Shown here: positions 27,984 to 36,018 of the stretch, piece after piece
How the letters are laid out: every line of letters begins with the position of its first letter
Numbering within the stretch: position 1 is the stretch's first letter
IMG/VR virus record: IMGVR_UViG_3300025645_000200
Coordinates: 1-36,220 of that record
Strand: one strand, 5' to 3'
DNA from: a virus
DNA length: 36,220 nucleotides
Made by a program: the position numbers and the translations under genes
The notes under the pieces: model-generated
Databases searched by the model: none
What the model was told of the DNA's origin: nothing
Seen by the model: only the letters and a program-made list of their open reading frames with translations

Positions 27984-28882
27984 ATTCGTTCAGGGTCGAG
28001 CAGGAACCCGGCATAGTCGGGCATGGCCTGGCGAACGCCTGGATGCAGTTCGGCAATTTTGAGCTTGATCCATGTCTTGATGCAGTCAGGCACAGCAGAT
28101 GCCGCACCGTAACCGGCCACGAACCGCACAGAGATACTGTTTGTTTGGTCGCGCACAGAAGGCCACATAACGCCGTATGCGGGGCGAATCCTTGCTGGCT
28201 GGCTGACAGCATCAACAAGGTACTGATCTGCCGCCAGCGTTTGCGTGTCGCCGTTGCTGTCCACGTAGGTGATGGATGTCACCGACTGAAGCGGAGGAAG
28301 GCGGATTTCATGCCGGCCATCAATCAAAGTCCATGAATCAAAGTATGCGTCAAGGGTCTGGGTGATCAGGTAGCGGCGCAGATCCATCTCGGCCAGTTGG
28401 CGGGCCGCTTTGATGATCGCGGATATCTCCGGGTCACTGGTCGTGTTCGTGGTCGGCACGCCGGCACCAAGGGAGGCGTCTGCGATGTTGTCGGTGTATA
28501 CCGTGGTGGTGTTGTCGGCAATGGTCGCCAGCAGCAGGTAGGCCGAGCCACCAGCAGCCGTGCGGTACAGTTTGCGCGAAGTCACCAATGCCCCGCCAAT
28601 GGGGATCGCGGTCAGGGATATCTGCCCGTTCACACCGGCATCGGCAACCGTCACGGAAGATGAGATCGTCCCGCCCTCAGTCTCGCCCGCAGCCGTGACG
28701 AACGTCACACGGTAACGATGCGCACCGGCGTTTACATTGCCCGCAGCAGCAGGGGACGCAAGCGCAACCGTTGGCGCAGTCGGAGCCAATTCCTGATTCG
28801 ACAGATCCAGGCGGCAGGCAACCATTGCCTCTGCGACCGTTACCGGCTCAGTGGCCGGGGCCGTGTAGATTACAATACTCAC
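27968..28882 (-). CDS. gp6-like head-tail connector with Ig/FN3-like insertion
   Basis: 304 residues. The flanks fit the HK97 gp6 adaptor family: V-T-V-A-E-A-M-V-A-C-R-L-D near the start, then D-P-E-I-S-A-I-I-K-A-A-R-Q, L-I-T-Q-T-L-D-A, L-P-P-L-Q-S-V-T-S-I-T-Y-V-D and V-R-F-V-A-G-Y-G. Between them about residues 33-147 form an extra domain with fibronectin-like features (H-R-Y-R-V-T-F-V-T-A-A-G-E-T-E, then K-L-Y-R-T and Y-L-L-L-A-T-I-A-D-N-T). The usual connector is some 100 residues shorter. The insertion should project from the neck. No frame break occurs. Confidence 0.85.
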   Translation of the reverse strand: MSIVIYTAPATEPVTVAEAMVACRLDLSNQELAPTAPTVALASPAAAGNVNAGAHRYRVTFVTAAGETEGGTISSSVTVADAGVNGQISLTAIPIGGALVTSRKLYRTAAGGSAYLLLATIADNTTTVYTDNIADASLGAGVPTTNTTSDPEISAIIKAARQLAEMDLRRYLITQTLDAYFDSWTLIDGRHEIRLPPLQSVTSITYVDSNGDTQTLAADQYLVDAVSQPARIRPAYGVMWPSVRDQTNSISVRFVAGYGAASAVPDCIKTWIKLKIAELHPGVRQAMPDYAGFLLDPERIWGRV

Positions 28883-29406
28883 TCGAAGCTGTGCTCCAGT
28901 ACGAAATCAAACTGGTTGATTACAGCGCCAGGCGTCCAGGCACCCTTGGCTTGAATCACGCCAATGAGGACGTTCTGATCCAGCGTATGGAATTCGATCA
29001 TTGGACGTAGTGCCGGGATTGATGCTTGCCACGCGGTAACACCTGCGCTCAATGTTCCGGCTGGGTTGCGCCAATTTCCTGAACTGAAACTGAAGATTGC
29101 AACCAGGTCACGATAGGCGGCGGCAGTGATGTTCATGGCCGCATTGTCGGCAGGGTAGCTGGCGGCGGCAAACGGAATGGAAGTGTTTGGCCTGAACAGC
29201 AGCAGATCAAAATCAAGTGCTGCAATCACAAGATTACCGCTTGCAGGCGTTGCCACGCAGGTTGCACTGATCAGCAAGCCTCGCGGCAAGCCCATGTTGA
29301 ACTGCAAAGGCGTAACTGATGCGCCAGTACCGCTATTGGCTATGGCATCGCCTGACGCATAAGCCGTGGCGTCTGCTGGCCTTGAAAATGTTGCAGTGCT
29401 ACGCAT
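28879..29406 (-). CDS. Hypothetical virion protein, decoration-like
   Basis: 175 residues. The opening F-S-R-P-A-D-A-T-A-Y-A-S-G-D-A-I-A-N is a pattern I associate with a widespread beta-sandwich phage protein near head genes. The rest is beta-rich (L-D-F-D-L-L-L-F, then F-S-F-S-S-G-N-W). It precedes the connector and is joined to it by an ATGA overlap, so a head-surface or neck role is likely. No named family is assigned. Confidence 0.68.
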   Translation of the reverse strand: MRSTATFSRPADATAYASGDAIANSGTGASVTPLQFNMGLPRGLLISATCVATPASGNLVIAALDFDLLLFRPNTSIPFAAASYPADNAAMNITAAAYRDLVAIFSFSSGNWRNPAGTLSAGVTAWQASIPALRPMIEFHTLDQNVLIGVIQAKGAWTPGAVINQFDFVLEHSFE

Positions 29407-29647
29407 TGCCGTTCTCCGGATTGTTTAGTTTCGATTTGTTGCGCAGTGGAATCTTTCCAGTTTGCTGCCCATCGGTGCTGAAAGCCTTGTTTTCAATGAC
29501 TGGATCTGTGGTGATGCGCTCAAACCATGAGGGGTCGGCGGCAGCAATCAGGTATTCGCTGAGATCCGCTTCGGTGCCAGCATGGAATTGTTCGCAGAAT
29601 CTTCCGTCCTGCGATCCCGGAAACGATTTGAGGATTTTGCAAAGCAT
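29399..29647 (-). CDS. Small hypothetical protein in the head region
   Basis: 82 residues from ATG 29645-29647 with GGGAG about nine bases upstream; a GTG six codons earlier lies in a hairpin and is less likely. The first residues (M-L-C-K-I-L-K-S-F-P-G-S-Q-D-G) resemble small conserved phage proteins found near capsid genes with no known role. C-terminus is polar and unstructured. Overlaps the next gene by eight bases. Confidence 0.6.
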   Translation of the reverse strand: MLCKILKSFPGSQDGRFCEQFHAGTEADLSEYLIAAADPSWFERITTDPVIENKAFSTDGQQTGKIPLRNKSKLNNPENGNA

Positions 29648-29711
29648 TGCTTGACTCTCCCGCACGCAGAAAGCCGTGCGCGCTTATAGGTGAAATGGTA
29701 GATATTGCTGA

Positions 29712-30494
29712 TCAATCTCGTTTGATGATGTGCTGTTGTGCAATTGGTGCGGAGTGGTCGTAAGCCTTTTCCACTTGCTCGGCGGTAGGGAGCGCGTCCC
29801 TTTCCACGAATTCCAGCTTTAATTTGCCGTCTTCTTGGATGTTGAAATTCACATCAACGGTGTCGTATCCGTAAAGCCTGTCCATTCTCGAATCGCATGA
29901 ATCCATCAACGTGGTACTTTTCGGCATGTTGATCTTGATGCCGCGCGCGTGAGCCTGGCCAAGCCAGAATTCAACACAGGCCCGGCCTTTTTCGGCATGG
30001 TGGGTATTGGCATATGTGAAATCCATCCCGAACACGCTAATCTGCGTTGCGCCCACATGAATGGCCAGCGCAACGGCATAGGCTGCGGTGCTGTTGAAGT
30101 AGTCGTGGCCAAGATTGTTCAGCACGTCTTCAAGCGGAAATTCAACCAGGGCCGGGTAGTCTGGATGCGCCCGGCTTGTCACTACCGGAACGCTGCTATG
30201 CTTGATCCAATCGACCATAGCCGCAATGTTGGAATCAGGCGCGGCTTTGGCGCGCACTTCTTGAATCCTGATGTCGTCCATGTGGAACACAAGGTCGCAC
30301 GCGAACACATCGCCCAGGGCGTTGATTGTCCAAGTCAGATCGCAGAACTTGTTACGCCCGCCCTGCCTTTTCGTAATATCAAGATACTGATCAACGCTTG
30401 GCCCAAGGCCAAGGATGGCGATGTGCTTTTCGGCTTGAGCGGAATTTTCGTTAACGGCTGGATCTGTTTGGTTGCTGTCTGAATTATTAATCAT
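29712..30494 (-). CDS. Rossmann-like phage protein (DUF115/MptE-like)
   Basis: 260 residues from ATG 30492-30494 (GGTGAGAGAGAC upstream); the frame extends 44 codons further but those residues are non-native. I-A-I-L-G-L-G-P-S-V-D is a glycine-rich Rossmann loop. Later N-S-T-A-A-Y-A-V-A-L-A-I-H-V-G-A and I-S-V-F-G-M-D-F-T-Y resemble the DUF115 / 6-hydroxymethylpterin pyrophosphokinase MptE-like fold. Such proteins occur in phage head modules and may be sugar- or nucleotide-dependent transferases that modify capsid or host surface; substrate is unknown. Confidence 0.68.
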   Translation of the reverse strand: MINNSDSNQTDPAVNENSAQAEKHIAILGLGPSVDQYLDITKRQGGRNKFCDLTWTINALGDVFACDLVFHMDDIRIQEVRAKAAPDSNIAAMVDWIKHSSVPVVTSRAHPDYPALVEFPLEDVLNNLGHDYFNSTAAYAVALAIHVGATQISVFGMDFTYANTHHAEKGRACVEFWLGQAHARGIKINMPKSTTLMDSCDSRMDRLYGYDTVDVNFNIQEDGKLKLEFVERDALPTAEQVEKAYDHSAPIAQQHIIKRD

Positions 30495-30512
30495 GTCTCT
30501 CTCACCAGAGTA

Positions 30513-30538
30513 AAAAGGATGCCGGTTACGGTTCCGGC
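30513..30538 (-). terminator. Weak terminator-like hairpin
   Basis: On the minus strand GCCGG and CCGGC (30534-30538 and 30521-30525) pair with an 8-base loop and are followed by ATCC and five T residues. The stem is only five pairs, so activity is doubtful; it lies between the capsid-associated gene and the Rossmann-like gene. Confidence 0.35.
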
Positions 30539-30570
30539 GCTGGCGCGGTGAGTCACCAGCCGTATTCACA

Positions 30571-31008
30571 TTACGGGTTGGTGGTCGGTGATTCGTAGGG
30601 GCTGTGGAGGACTGCCGCCACACCAACTACACCCACGGATGTAACGCCGGACTGGACTGCATCCACGGACACGTATCGCTTGTTGCCAACGTAACCAACG
30701 CGCTTGGTCACTTCTTTGGTCACAGCTGCCGTGCGCGGAGTTGCCGCAGGAAGGCTTGCCAAGGCTTCAGTGCCGAGCAGGTAGGTGTCAGCGACACTGG
30801 TCATGGTGCCAGTTACATCGCCTTCTTTTACCACCAGAGTAACGACTGTGCCGGTAGTGGTCACAGCGCCATAGGACGCCACGAACTCAACACCACCATA
30901 ACCCTGACGGTCAACCACAAGGCCGGTCTTGGTGGCATTTGCGCCAATGGCCAGCGGAGAAATCACGGTCTTTGTACGCATGTTGTTGTGTAAATCTTTG
31001 ATGCTCAT
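30571..31008 (-). CDS. Capsid-associated / decoration-type protein
   Basis: 145 residues from ATG 31006-31008 (AAGGAAG Shine-Dalgarno); the frame extends 19 codons further into the terminator. M-S-I-K-D-L-H-N-N, an A-I-G-A-N-A-T strand and K-R-V-G-Y-V-G-N-K-R-Y-V-S-V-D are typical of a small beta protein found directly after the major capsid gene in many siphophages. Probably a head decoration or stabilising protein. Preceded by a strong terminator, so its level may be lower than the capsid's. Confidence 0.7.
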   Translation of the reverse strand: MSIKDLHNNMRTKTVISPLAIGANATKTGLVVDRQGYGGVEFVASYGAVTTTGTVVTLVVKEGDVTGTMTSVADTYLLGTEALASLPAATPRTAAVTKEVTKRVGYVGNKRYVSVDAVQSGVTSVGVVGVAAVLHSPYESPTTNP

Positions 31009-31051
31009 ATTTCTTCCTTGGCAGATGATTGCTGCCATCAATTGCGGGAAT

Positions 31052-31077
31052 AAAAAAAGCCCCAATCAAGGGGCTTT
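31052..31077 (-). terminator. Strong terminator after the major capsid gene
   Basis: AAAGCCCC and GGGGCTTT form a perfect 8-bp stem with a six-base loop, followed on the minus strand by a run of T (plus-strand A from 31052). It lies 32 bases after the capsid stop and would favour capsid over downstream transcript unless antiterminated. Confidence 0.82.
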
Positions 31078-31108
31078 AGTTTGTGCGGGTGTCGTGAAGC
31101 AAATTTGA

Positions 31109-32317
31109 CTAGCTAGTCGCGAAGCGCATGAGTTTAATTGCCTCGAAATTCTTGATGCCTGCCCCAAACCTGCGGCGGAAATTGAACTTTGTGGAGCCTT
31201 TTGCGGTGATGTTGTCGCGGATCACAGTAGTACCGGCACGGTTCACGATCTGGTAGCCGCGTTTGAAGTTGCCGAATGCCAGGGAGTAGCTGCCAGCAGC
31301 AATTGCCGCGAAGTTGTCGTCGATTTCAACTGGATGGCCAAGGAATCGACCACCGAACGCAGCGGTCGGATCTGGTTGCCACAGGTAGTAAGCGCCTGAA
31401 GCGTCCTTGATTTGGCGCATGGTTGACAGGGTGGTGTCATTGGTCAGCCATACAGCACCGGGGCGGTACTGCGACTTCAGGGAGTGCTGCAATGCAATCA
31501 CCTTGTCAGCAGGAGCGACTGAGGCGAACGCGGCAGATTTACCTGATGCGATGTAGCCCACGCTGCCCCACGCATAGGCGCTGTTGGCTACGTTGGTGTA
31601 GCCTGCGATACCGCGAGCCTTGCCAACGCCATTACCAGTGATGAATTCAGCACCGGCACCTTCCGCAAAGCCGATCGCCGCTTCGTCGGCAAGATCTGCT
31701 TCAAGGTTGATGAAAGAGTCTTCCAGCGTTTCGTTGTATACCCAAGGCTCCACTTCAGCAGTGAAGACTTCGATTTCAACCTTCTTGTAGGTCGGCTCGG
31801 TAGTCTCGCCACCTGTCTGGCCGTCAGCAACACGGCGCATTGCCATGCCGGACGCTTTGACCAGCTTCGACCATTTGGCCGTGCTAATGGTGGTAACGTC
31901 AGCCAAGCGATACATTGCACTGATGGTCGGCGCAACGCGGTCGATCATCATGTCCATTTCTGGGAGTACCGTATAGCCGCCATCGGGATCGCTGCCGGTG
32001 TTCATGGCTTTTGCCTGAATTTCAGACAAGCCATCATCGCGGCCTTTGCGCAGGAAGGTGTTGAACGCTTTTTTGTGTTCAAGCTGTTCCTGGGTCATTT
32101 CGGAATTGCCAGCGGCAGGGCGGTTCGCTTTCTTTTCAAAGTCGCGGAACGATTCCTGCTGCTTGTTCATGTCGGCGCTGATCAGATCCAGTTTTGCCCT
32201 CAATTCATCAACGGTTTTGCCGTCGGCTTTTGCCTTGATGATTTCGTCGTTGGTTTTCTGGAATTCGTGCCACGCTTTGCCCTGATCTTCGATCAGCTTT
32301 ACGATTTCAGTCGTCAT
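31109..32317 (-). CDS. Major capsid protein, HK97 fold
   Basis: 402 residues. Residues 1 to about 105 form a charged coiled-coil delta domain (scaffold), probably removed by the upstream protease. The mature part starts near M-N-T-G-S-D-P-D-G-G-Y-T-V-L-P, and continues through E-V-F-T-A-E-V-E-P-W-V-Y-N-E-T-L-E-D-S and F-L-G-H-P-V-E-I-D-D, which are hallmarks of HK97-type capsids, ending N-F-E-A-I-K-L-M-R. Gene order protease-capsid is standard. No covalent cross-link Lys/Asn pair can be asserted from sequence alone. Confidence 0.93.
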   Translation of the reverse strand: MTTEIVKLIEDQGKAWHEFQKTNDEIIKAKADGKTVDELRAKLDLISADMNKQQESFRDFEKKANRPAAGNSEMTQEQLEHKKAFNTFLRKGRDDGLSEIQAKAMNTGSDPDGGYTVLPEMDMMIDRVAPTISAMYRLADVTTISTAKWSKLVKASGMAMRRVADGQTGGETTEPTYKKVEIEVFTAEVEPWVYNETLEDSFINLEADLADEAAIGFAEGAGAEFITGNGVGKARGIAGYTNVANSAYAWGSVGYIASGKSAAFASVAPADKVIALQHSLKSQYRPGAVWLTNDTTLSTMRQIKDASGAYYLWQPDPTAAFGGRFLGHPVEIDDNFAAIAAGSYSLAFGNFKRGYQIVNRAGTTVIRDNITAKGSTKFNFRRRFGAGIKNFEAIKLMRFATS

Positions 32318-32337
32318 AATTTTACCTTTTAAGTGGG

Positions 32338-32985
32338 TTATTTCGGGATTTTTCGGCTTTTAAGTGCCTCAAGAACAGACTGCATTCCGTCATCGCCCGA
32401 ATCACTCGGAGAAAGACTTTTGGCTTTGGAAATTAATGCCATCGCCTCACGCTCAGAACATCCACATACATCGCGTAGATGGCGCTCAAGTGAGCGAATA
32501 TCGCTGATACCTTCAATGCTTTTTACGCCCTGAACTCTGGCTGCATCGTTGGCGGGAAAGGTGACAAGGGAAGTTTCCCAAAGATCCACCTTTTTCAATG
32601 TGGTAATGCCGGTTGCCTTGTCCCGGCTTTCATCCCTCGGAATGAATCCGATAGACAAGCCGCTGATGGCCTTCATCTTCAGTAGTTCGTGTGCCTCAGC
32701 GCCGCGCTGGGTCTTCAATGCAATCTGGCCTTCAACCTTCAGGCCGATGCTGTCTTCAACCATTGATGTGAACACGCCCAACGGCTCAGAGCTTCGATGC
32801 TGCCACAACAGAGCAGGCATAGTGCCCTTTGCTTTGTGGGCTGCGAGCGTGTCCAAAAATGCGCCAGGCGCGACGATTTCGCCGTAGGAGTCAACAACAC
32901 CGAAAACCGAACCATAGCCGGTAAAGGTGCCATCTTCTGCTATGGCCTTAACTTCAAAAGCAAAGTCTCTTGTTCTAAGTGTCAT
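32338..32985 (-). CDS. Prohead serine protease, HK97 family (S78)
   Basis: Cleaves the delta domain of capsid subunits during head maturation. 215 residues. G-Y-G-S-V-F near residue 23, catalytic H63 in L-L-W-Q-H, and the nucleophile in I-S-G-L-S111-I-G-F fit the herpes-protease-like S78 family; an acidic residue in the L-W-E-T-S-L-V-T-F-P-A-N segment completes the usual set. The C-terminal 60 residues are charged and probably flexible. Overlaps the portal stop (ATGA). Confidence 0.92.
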   Translation of the reverse strand: MTLRTRDFAFEVKAIAEDGTFTGYGSVFGVVDSYGEIVAPGAFLDTLAAHKAKGTMPALLWQHRSSEPLGVFTSMVEDSIGLKVEGQIALKTQRGAEAHELLKMKAISGLSIGFIPRDESRDKATGITTLKKVDLWETSLVTFPANDAARVQGVKSIEGISDIRSLERHLRDVCGCSEREAMALISKAKSLSPSDSGDDGMQSVLEALKSRKIPK

Positions 32986-34205
32986 GGTTTTGCCTCTTTC
33001 GGCGGTGCGCCAGCAATATTGGCTGGATGGTTGAGTTTGTCGGATTCTGGATCACTGTCTGGCGGCATATCGAGCAACGAACGGCCCTCATTTTGGGTAA
33101 TCAATCTACCCGCAATATCGGCAAGGATCATAGCGTGCTTGTCTTTGAGCGATCCGCGCAGCAAGCCTTCGTCGATGAAGCTGGCGTACAAGCCGTTTTC
33201 GCGGTCTTCTTTGGTCAGCAGATTGGCGTCAATGGATTGCTCCAGTCGCATGTACCACGGCGAAAGGCAGTGAACGACGTGAGCAAGGAACATTTGTTCG
33301 GCGCTGGCGTAAGTCGTGTTCTTTGACTCAGCGCCCACCATGATTGGATTCACGCGGAACTCGCGACAGATTTCCTCTATCTGGAACCGGCGTGTCTCAA
33401 GAGTCTGAGCGTCAATCCCGGTCATCACTGTTGGAATCCACTTTGCAGCCCTATCAAGCACCATCGGCTTGCCATCATTTTTTGGGCCTGCCTGATTCGC
33501 TGCAATCCATTCAGCAAGATCGCTGTGCTGTTGCGGACTCAACTTGCCTTCGACGGAATATGTACCCGAACTGCGAACGCCGTTCCTTTGCAGATTGCCC
33601 TGCTGCTCCTCTGCGGCCATTGCAAGCCCAATGGATTCACGAGCCAGTTGCACAGCATCAAGGCCCATCCAGCTATTCCATGACGGGCCCTTCACATGCC
33701 AGATGGATTCAGCAGGAAAAATCTTTGTGTTCCCGTTGTCGGCGCGCACTTCATAGGTCAGCTCCCAGTTGCTTGCGCGCTTCGGGGTTACCGATCCAGG
33801 ATCAAGCGGAACAAGTTCAAGAATGTCACCCCTGCTCGACCTGCTGATGAACGAGTAATGATTCCCGCACAGTACAGCGTGCATGGCGACGGTTTCGCGA
33901 TACTCAAAACTAGTTTGCCAGTCGTTCGCCTTGTTCGCCAGAACATCGTAAAGCGGGTGACTGGTTTCTGGCGTCCTGAGCTTACCATCCTTACTTTTGC
34001 GCATGAGCTTAAGCGGAACCTGGGCAATGCCCTCGCCAATCACCCGAGTACATGCGAGCACGGTTGAAACTTTCATCGCGGTGTGAACAGTAACGGTCTT
34101 TCCAGACGAAGACGCAGCCCACCCGGTGGAATTTCTCAGCAACTCATAAAGCGAAGTGGATTTTTCACTCGACGCTCCAGAGTAAGCAGATGATAGAAAC
34201 CCCAT
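32982..34205 (-). CDS. Portal protein, HK97 family
   Basis: Forms the dodecameric DNA entry channel at one capsid vertex. 407 residues. M-G-F-L-S at the start, then V-S-T-V-L-A-C-T-R-V-I-G-E-G-I-A-Q-V-P, P-L-Y-D-V-L, F-E-Y-R-E-T-V-A-M-H and G-L-D-A-V-Q-L-A-R-E-S-I match phage portal proteins of the HK97 type. E-I-C-R-E-F-R-V-N-P and Y-A-S-A-E-Q are also conserved. Start ATG shares a base with the small membrane protein stop (TAATG). Follows the terminase as usual. Confidence 0.94.
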   Translation of the reverse strand: MGFLSSAYSGASSEKSTSLYELLRNSTGWAASSSGKTVTVHTAMKVSTVLACTRVIGEGIAQVPLKLMRKSKDGKLRTPETSHPLYDVLANKANDWQTSFEYRETVAMHAVLCGNHYSFISRSSRGDILELVPLDPGSVTPKRASNWELTYEVRADNGNTKIFPAESIWHVKGPSWNSWMGLDAVQLARESIGLAMAAEEQQGNLQRNGVRSSGTYSVEGKLSPQQHSDLAEWIAANQAGPKNDGKPMVLDRAAKWIPTVMTGIDAQTLETRRFQIEEICREFRVNPIMVGAESKNTTYASAEQMFLAHVVHCLSPWYMRLEQSIDANLLTKEDRENGLYASFIDEGLLRGSLKDKHAMILADIAGRLITQNEGRSLLDMPPDSDPESDKLNHPANIAGAPPKEAKP

Positions 34206-34348
34206 TATTTAGCCTGCGCCATTTTTACAGCCTGAATCAAAAGCAGCATCCCGCCAATCACATACCCGGAAGGCTGGAATATGAGCCAGGATCCATAGGA
34301 AACGCTCGATGCACCAACAATCAAAAGCAGGTCGGGTAAATATTTCAT
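34205..34348 (-). CDS. Small two-helix membrane protein between terminase and portal
   Basis: 47 residues from ATG 34346-34348 (ATGA with the terminase stop) to TAA 34205-34207 (TAATG with portal). Two hydrophobic stretches, about 5-24 and 28-41, are joined by a short P-S-G-Y turn, giving a hairpin that could span the inner membrane twice. Such tiny proteins lie in this slot in many HK97-type phages with no known role. Too short for routine gene callers; the two overlaps argue that it is real. Confidence 0.75.
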   Translation of the reverse strand: MKYLPDLLLIVGASSVSYGSWLIFQPSGYVIGGMLLLIQAVKMAQAK

Positions 34349-36018
34349 GCCGCTTCCCAAAATGATTTTCCGGATAACGACTCCGGGTTTAAGTTCATCA
34401 CGCTTTGAGCATCAAAGATGGCCATTAATGGGTCTATCTTCGCGCTGCCTGATGCCTGTTTCGTAATTGATACCGCATTGCCCTGCTGGACAATCCGCGC
34501 ATTACCTGCGCACCAGTTCATCATTTCTGATCCACTGTGACTGATCACGCCGCCAGCAAGATCGCGTTCAGTCCCCTTGATGGCGCTGTTCAGCTTCCAT
34601 CCTTGGGATATGGCGACAATCTGATCCAGATTGATGCCGCGCGACTCCGTGACAAGTTCATCAACGATCTGACTGATGCCCGCAGCGTCCACACCGATAC
34701 CCTGCTTTTCAGGCAGAAGACCGGCAGAATTTATGCGCTCGATAATGTCGGCCACGTTGGTAACATCATCGCCAGGCACATCAACGAACGTCAGGTCGCC
34801 AGCTTTGGCGAAGTCCCTGAGCCTTGAGGCAATGTCCTTGCGACGCTCAAGCACAATCTTGTGCGCCCACGCATGGCACCAGACCAGACGCTTACGGCTT
34901 CCGGATTCTCTGCCGATGACGGCCAGCCCCAGCAAGTCGTCAAGCCCGCCGCCGTCGATGCCGACAACAACAACCTCAGAACGAGCAATCAGGCTCTCAA
35001 GCGTCAAGGTCGGGTCAGAATTCTGCTGCCAGAAATCAGCACCGGCCCAGCGGTCGGAACGCAAGTTCATCCCGATTTCAACGTTCAGGTGCTTGGCCAG
35101 GAACTTTTGCAGCGTGCCGTCAGTTTTCGGCAGATTCTTGACAAGCTGATCTTGTAGCCATTCGCTGCTGACTGATCGGCCCAGGTTCGGGTTTGTAATG
35201 TAGAAGTTTGCCGGATCGAGGTAGGCTTTCGACTCAATCATGGCCTTTGGGAATTCATAGAGAACGCCCAGCGATTTCTTGTCTACGATTTTCCCGTCGC
35301 GTACATCGCGGTAATAGTTCAGCTTGTCCCTGAACACCCCTGCCGGCGGTTCGTCGCTTTGAGTGGTGAGGTAGATCACCCAGCCCTCGTCACGCGACAC
35401 CTGCCCGCCTGTGGCCTCCATGAACATGGCCTCGGCCTGCGCCTTGGTGCCGAACAGCCAGTGTTCATCAATCAGCACCTTGCCAGACTTCTTACCCGAT
35501 ACCGTGTCAGTGTCAGCCGCCACCACTTTGAGTGACGATCTGGAAACGCGGTGAGTGATAGTCCTGATATGGTCTTGAACATGGAACAGTGCAGAAAGGT
35601 CTTCGTCAGACCTGATCATGCCGGCGGCAGGCTTGAAACTGTTGTCTGCCACCTCTTTGGTGGGTGCCAAGATCAGGTGTTCTTCATCTTCGCGCCAGCA
35701 CATCAACACAGCGGTCAACATGATCCCGGCGGCAATGGTCGACTTGACGTTCTTCTTGCTGATCAGTAGATAGAACTCCCTGATCAATTGCTGCCCGGTG
35801 TCTTCGTCGTAAGCGCCAAAAATTGCGGCAACGAAATCGAATACCCACTGGTCGCTGCACTCGCCAAAGGTCGGCTTGCCCGGTAGATCGGACACCCGCA
35901 GGCTCTTGAAAATCTTAATAGCTCGCTCGGCTTCTTCTGGATAAATCGGTGCCGGGATGATCGACTGCCGATTGATAAGCCTCGATTCCCAGTCAATACA
36001 AGCGGTAGACCATTCCAC
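34345..36018 (-). CDS. terL: Terminase large subunit
   Basis: ATP-driven DNA packaging motor with nuclease. 557 residues from GTG 36016-36018, directly after the small-subunit TAG. Walker A variant S87-K-K-N-V-K-S-T, Walker B V-L-I-D184-E185-H, and a coupling segment T-T-Q-S-D-E follow. The nuclease part has V-G-I-D-G-G-G-L-D-D, an acidic pair, and further acidic residues near G-V-D-A-A-G. It fits the HK97-type terminase family (Terminase_1). No other start is as likely, since the first in-frame ATG lies well inside the ATPase. Confidence 0.94.
   Translation of the reverse strand: MEWSTACIDWESRLINRQSIIPAPIYPEEAERAIKIFKSLRVSDLPGKPTFGECSDQWVFDFVAAIFGAYDEDTGQQLIREFYLLISKKNVKSTIAAGIMLTAVLMCWREDEEHLILAPTKEVADNSFKPAAGMIRSDEDLSALFHVQDHIRTITHRVSRSSLKVVAADTDTVSGKKSGKVLIDEHWLFGTKAQAEAMFMEATGGQVSRDEGWVIYLTTQSDEPPAGVFRDKLNYYRDVRDGKIVDKKSLGVLYEFPKAMIESKAYLDPANFYITNPNLGRSVSSEWLQDQLVKNLPKTDGTLQKFLAKHLNVEIGMNLRSDRWAGADFWQQNSDPTLTLESLIARSEVVVVGIDGGGLDDLLGLAVIGRESGSRKRLVWCHAWAHKIVLERRKDIASRLRDFAKAGDLTFVDVPGDDVTNVADIIERINSAGLLPEKQGIGVDAAGISQIVDELVTESRGINLDQIVAISQGWKLNSAIKGTERDLAGGVISHSGSEMMNWCAGNARIVQQGNAVSITKQASGSAKIDPLMAIFDAQSVMNLNPESLSGKSFWEAA

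Noticed and set aside
29661-29680. Terminator hairpin CGCACG/CGTGCG
   Set aside because: It has a good stem but no T tract on either strand; it may only be structure near a start codon.
33344-33847. Plus-strand frame of 167 codons inside portal
   Set aside because: Antisense to a clear portal gene; composition is that of a shadow frame.
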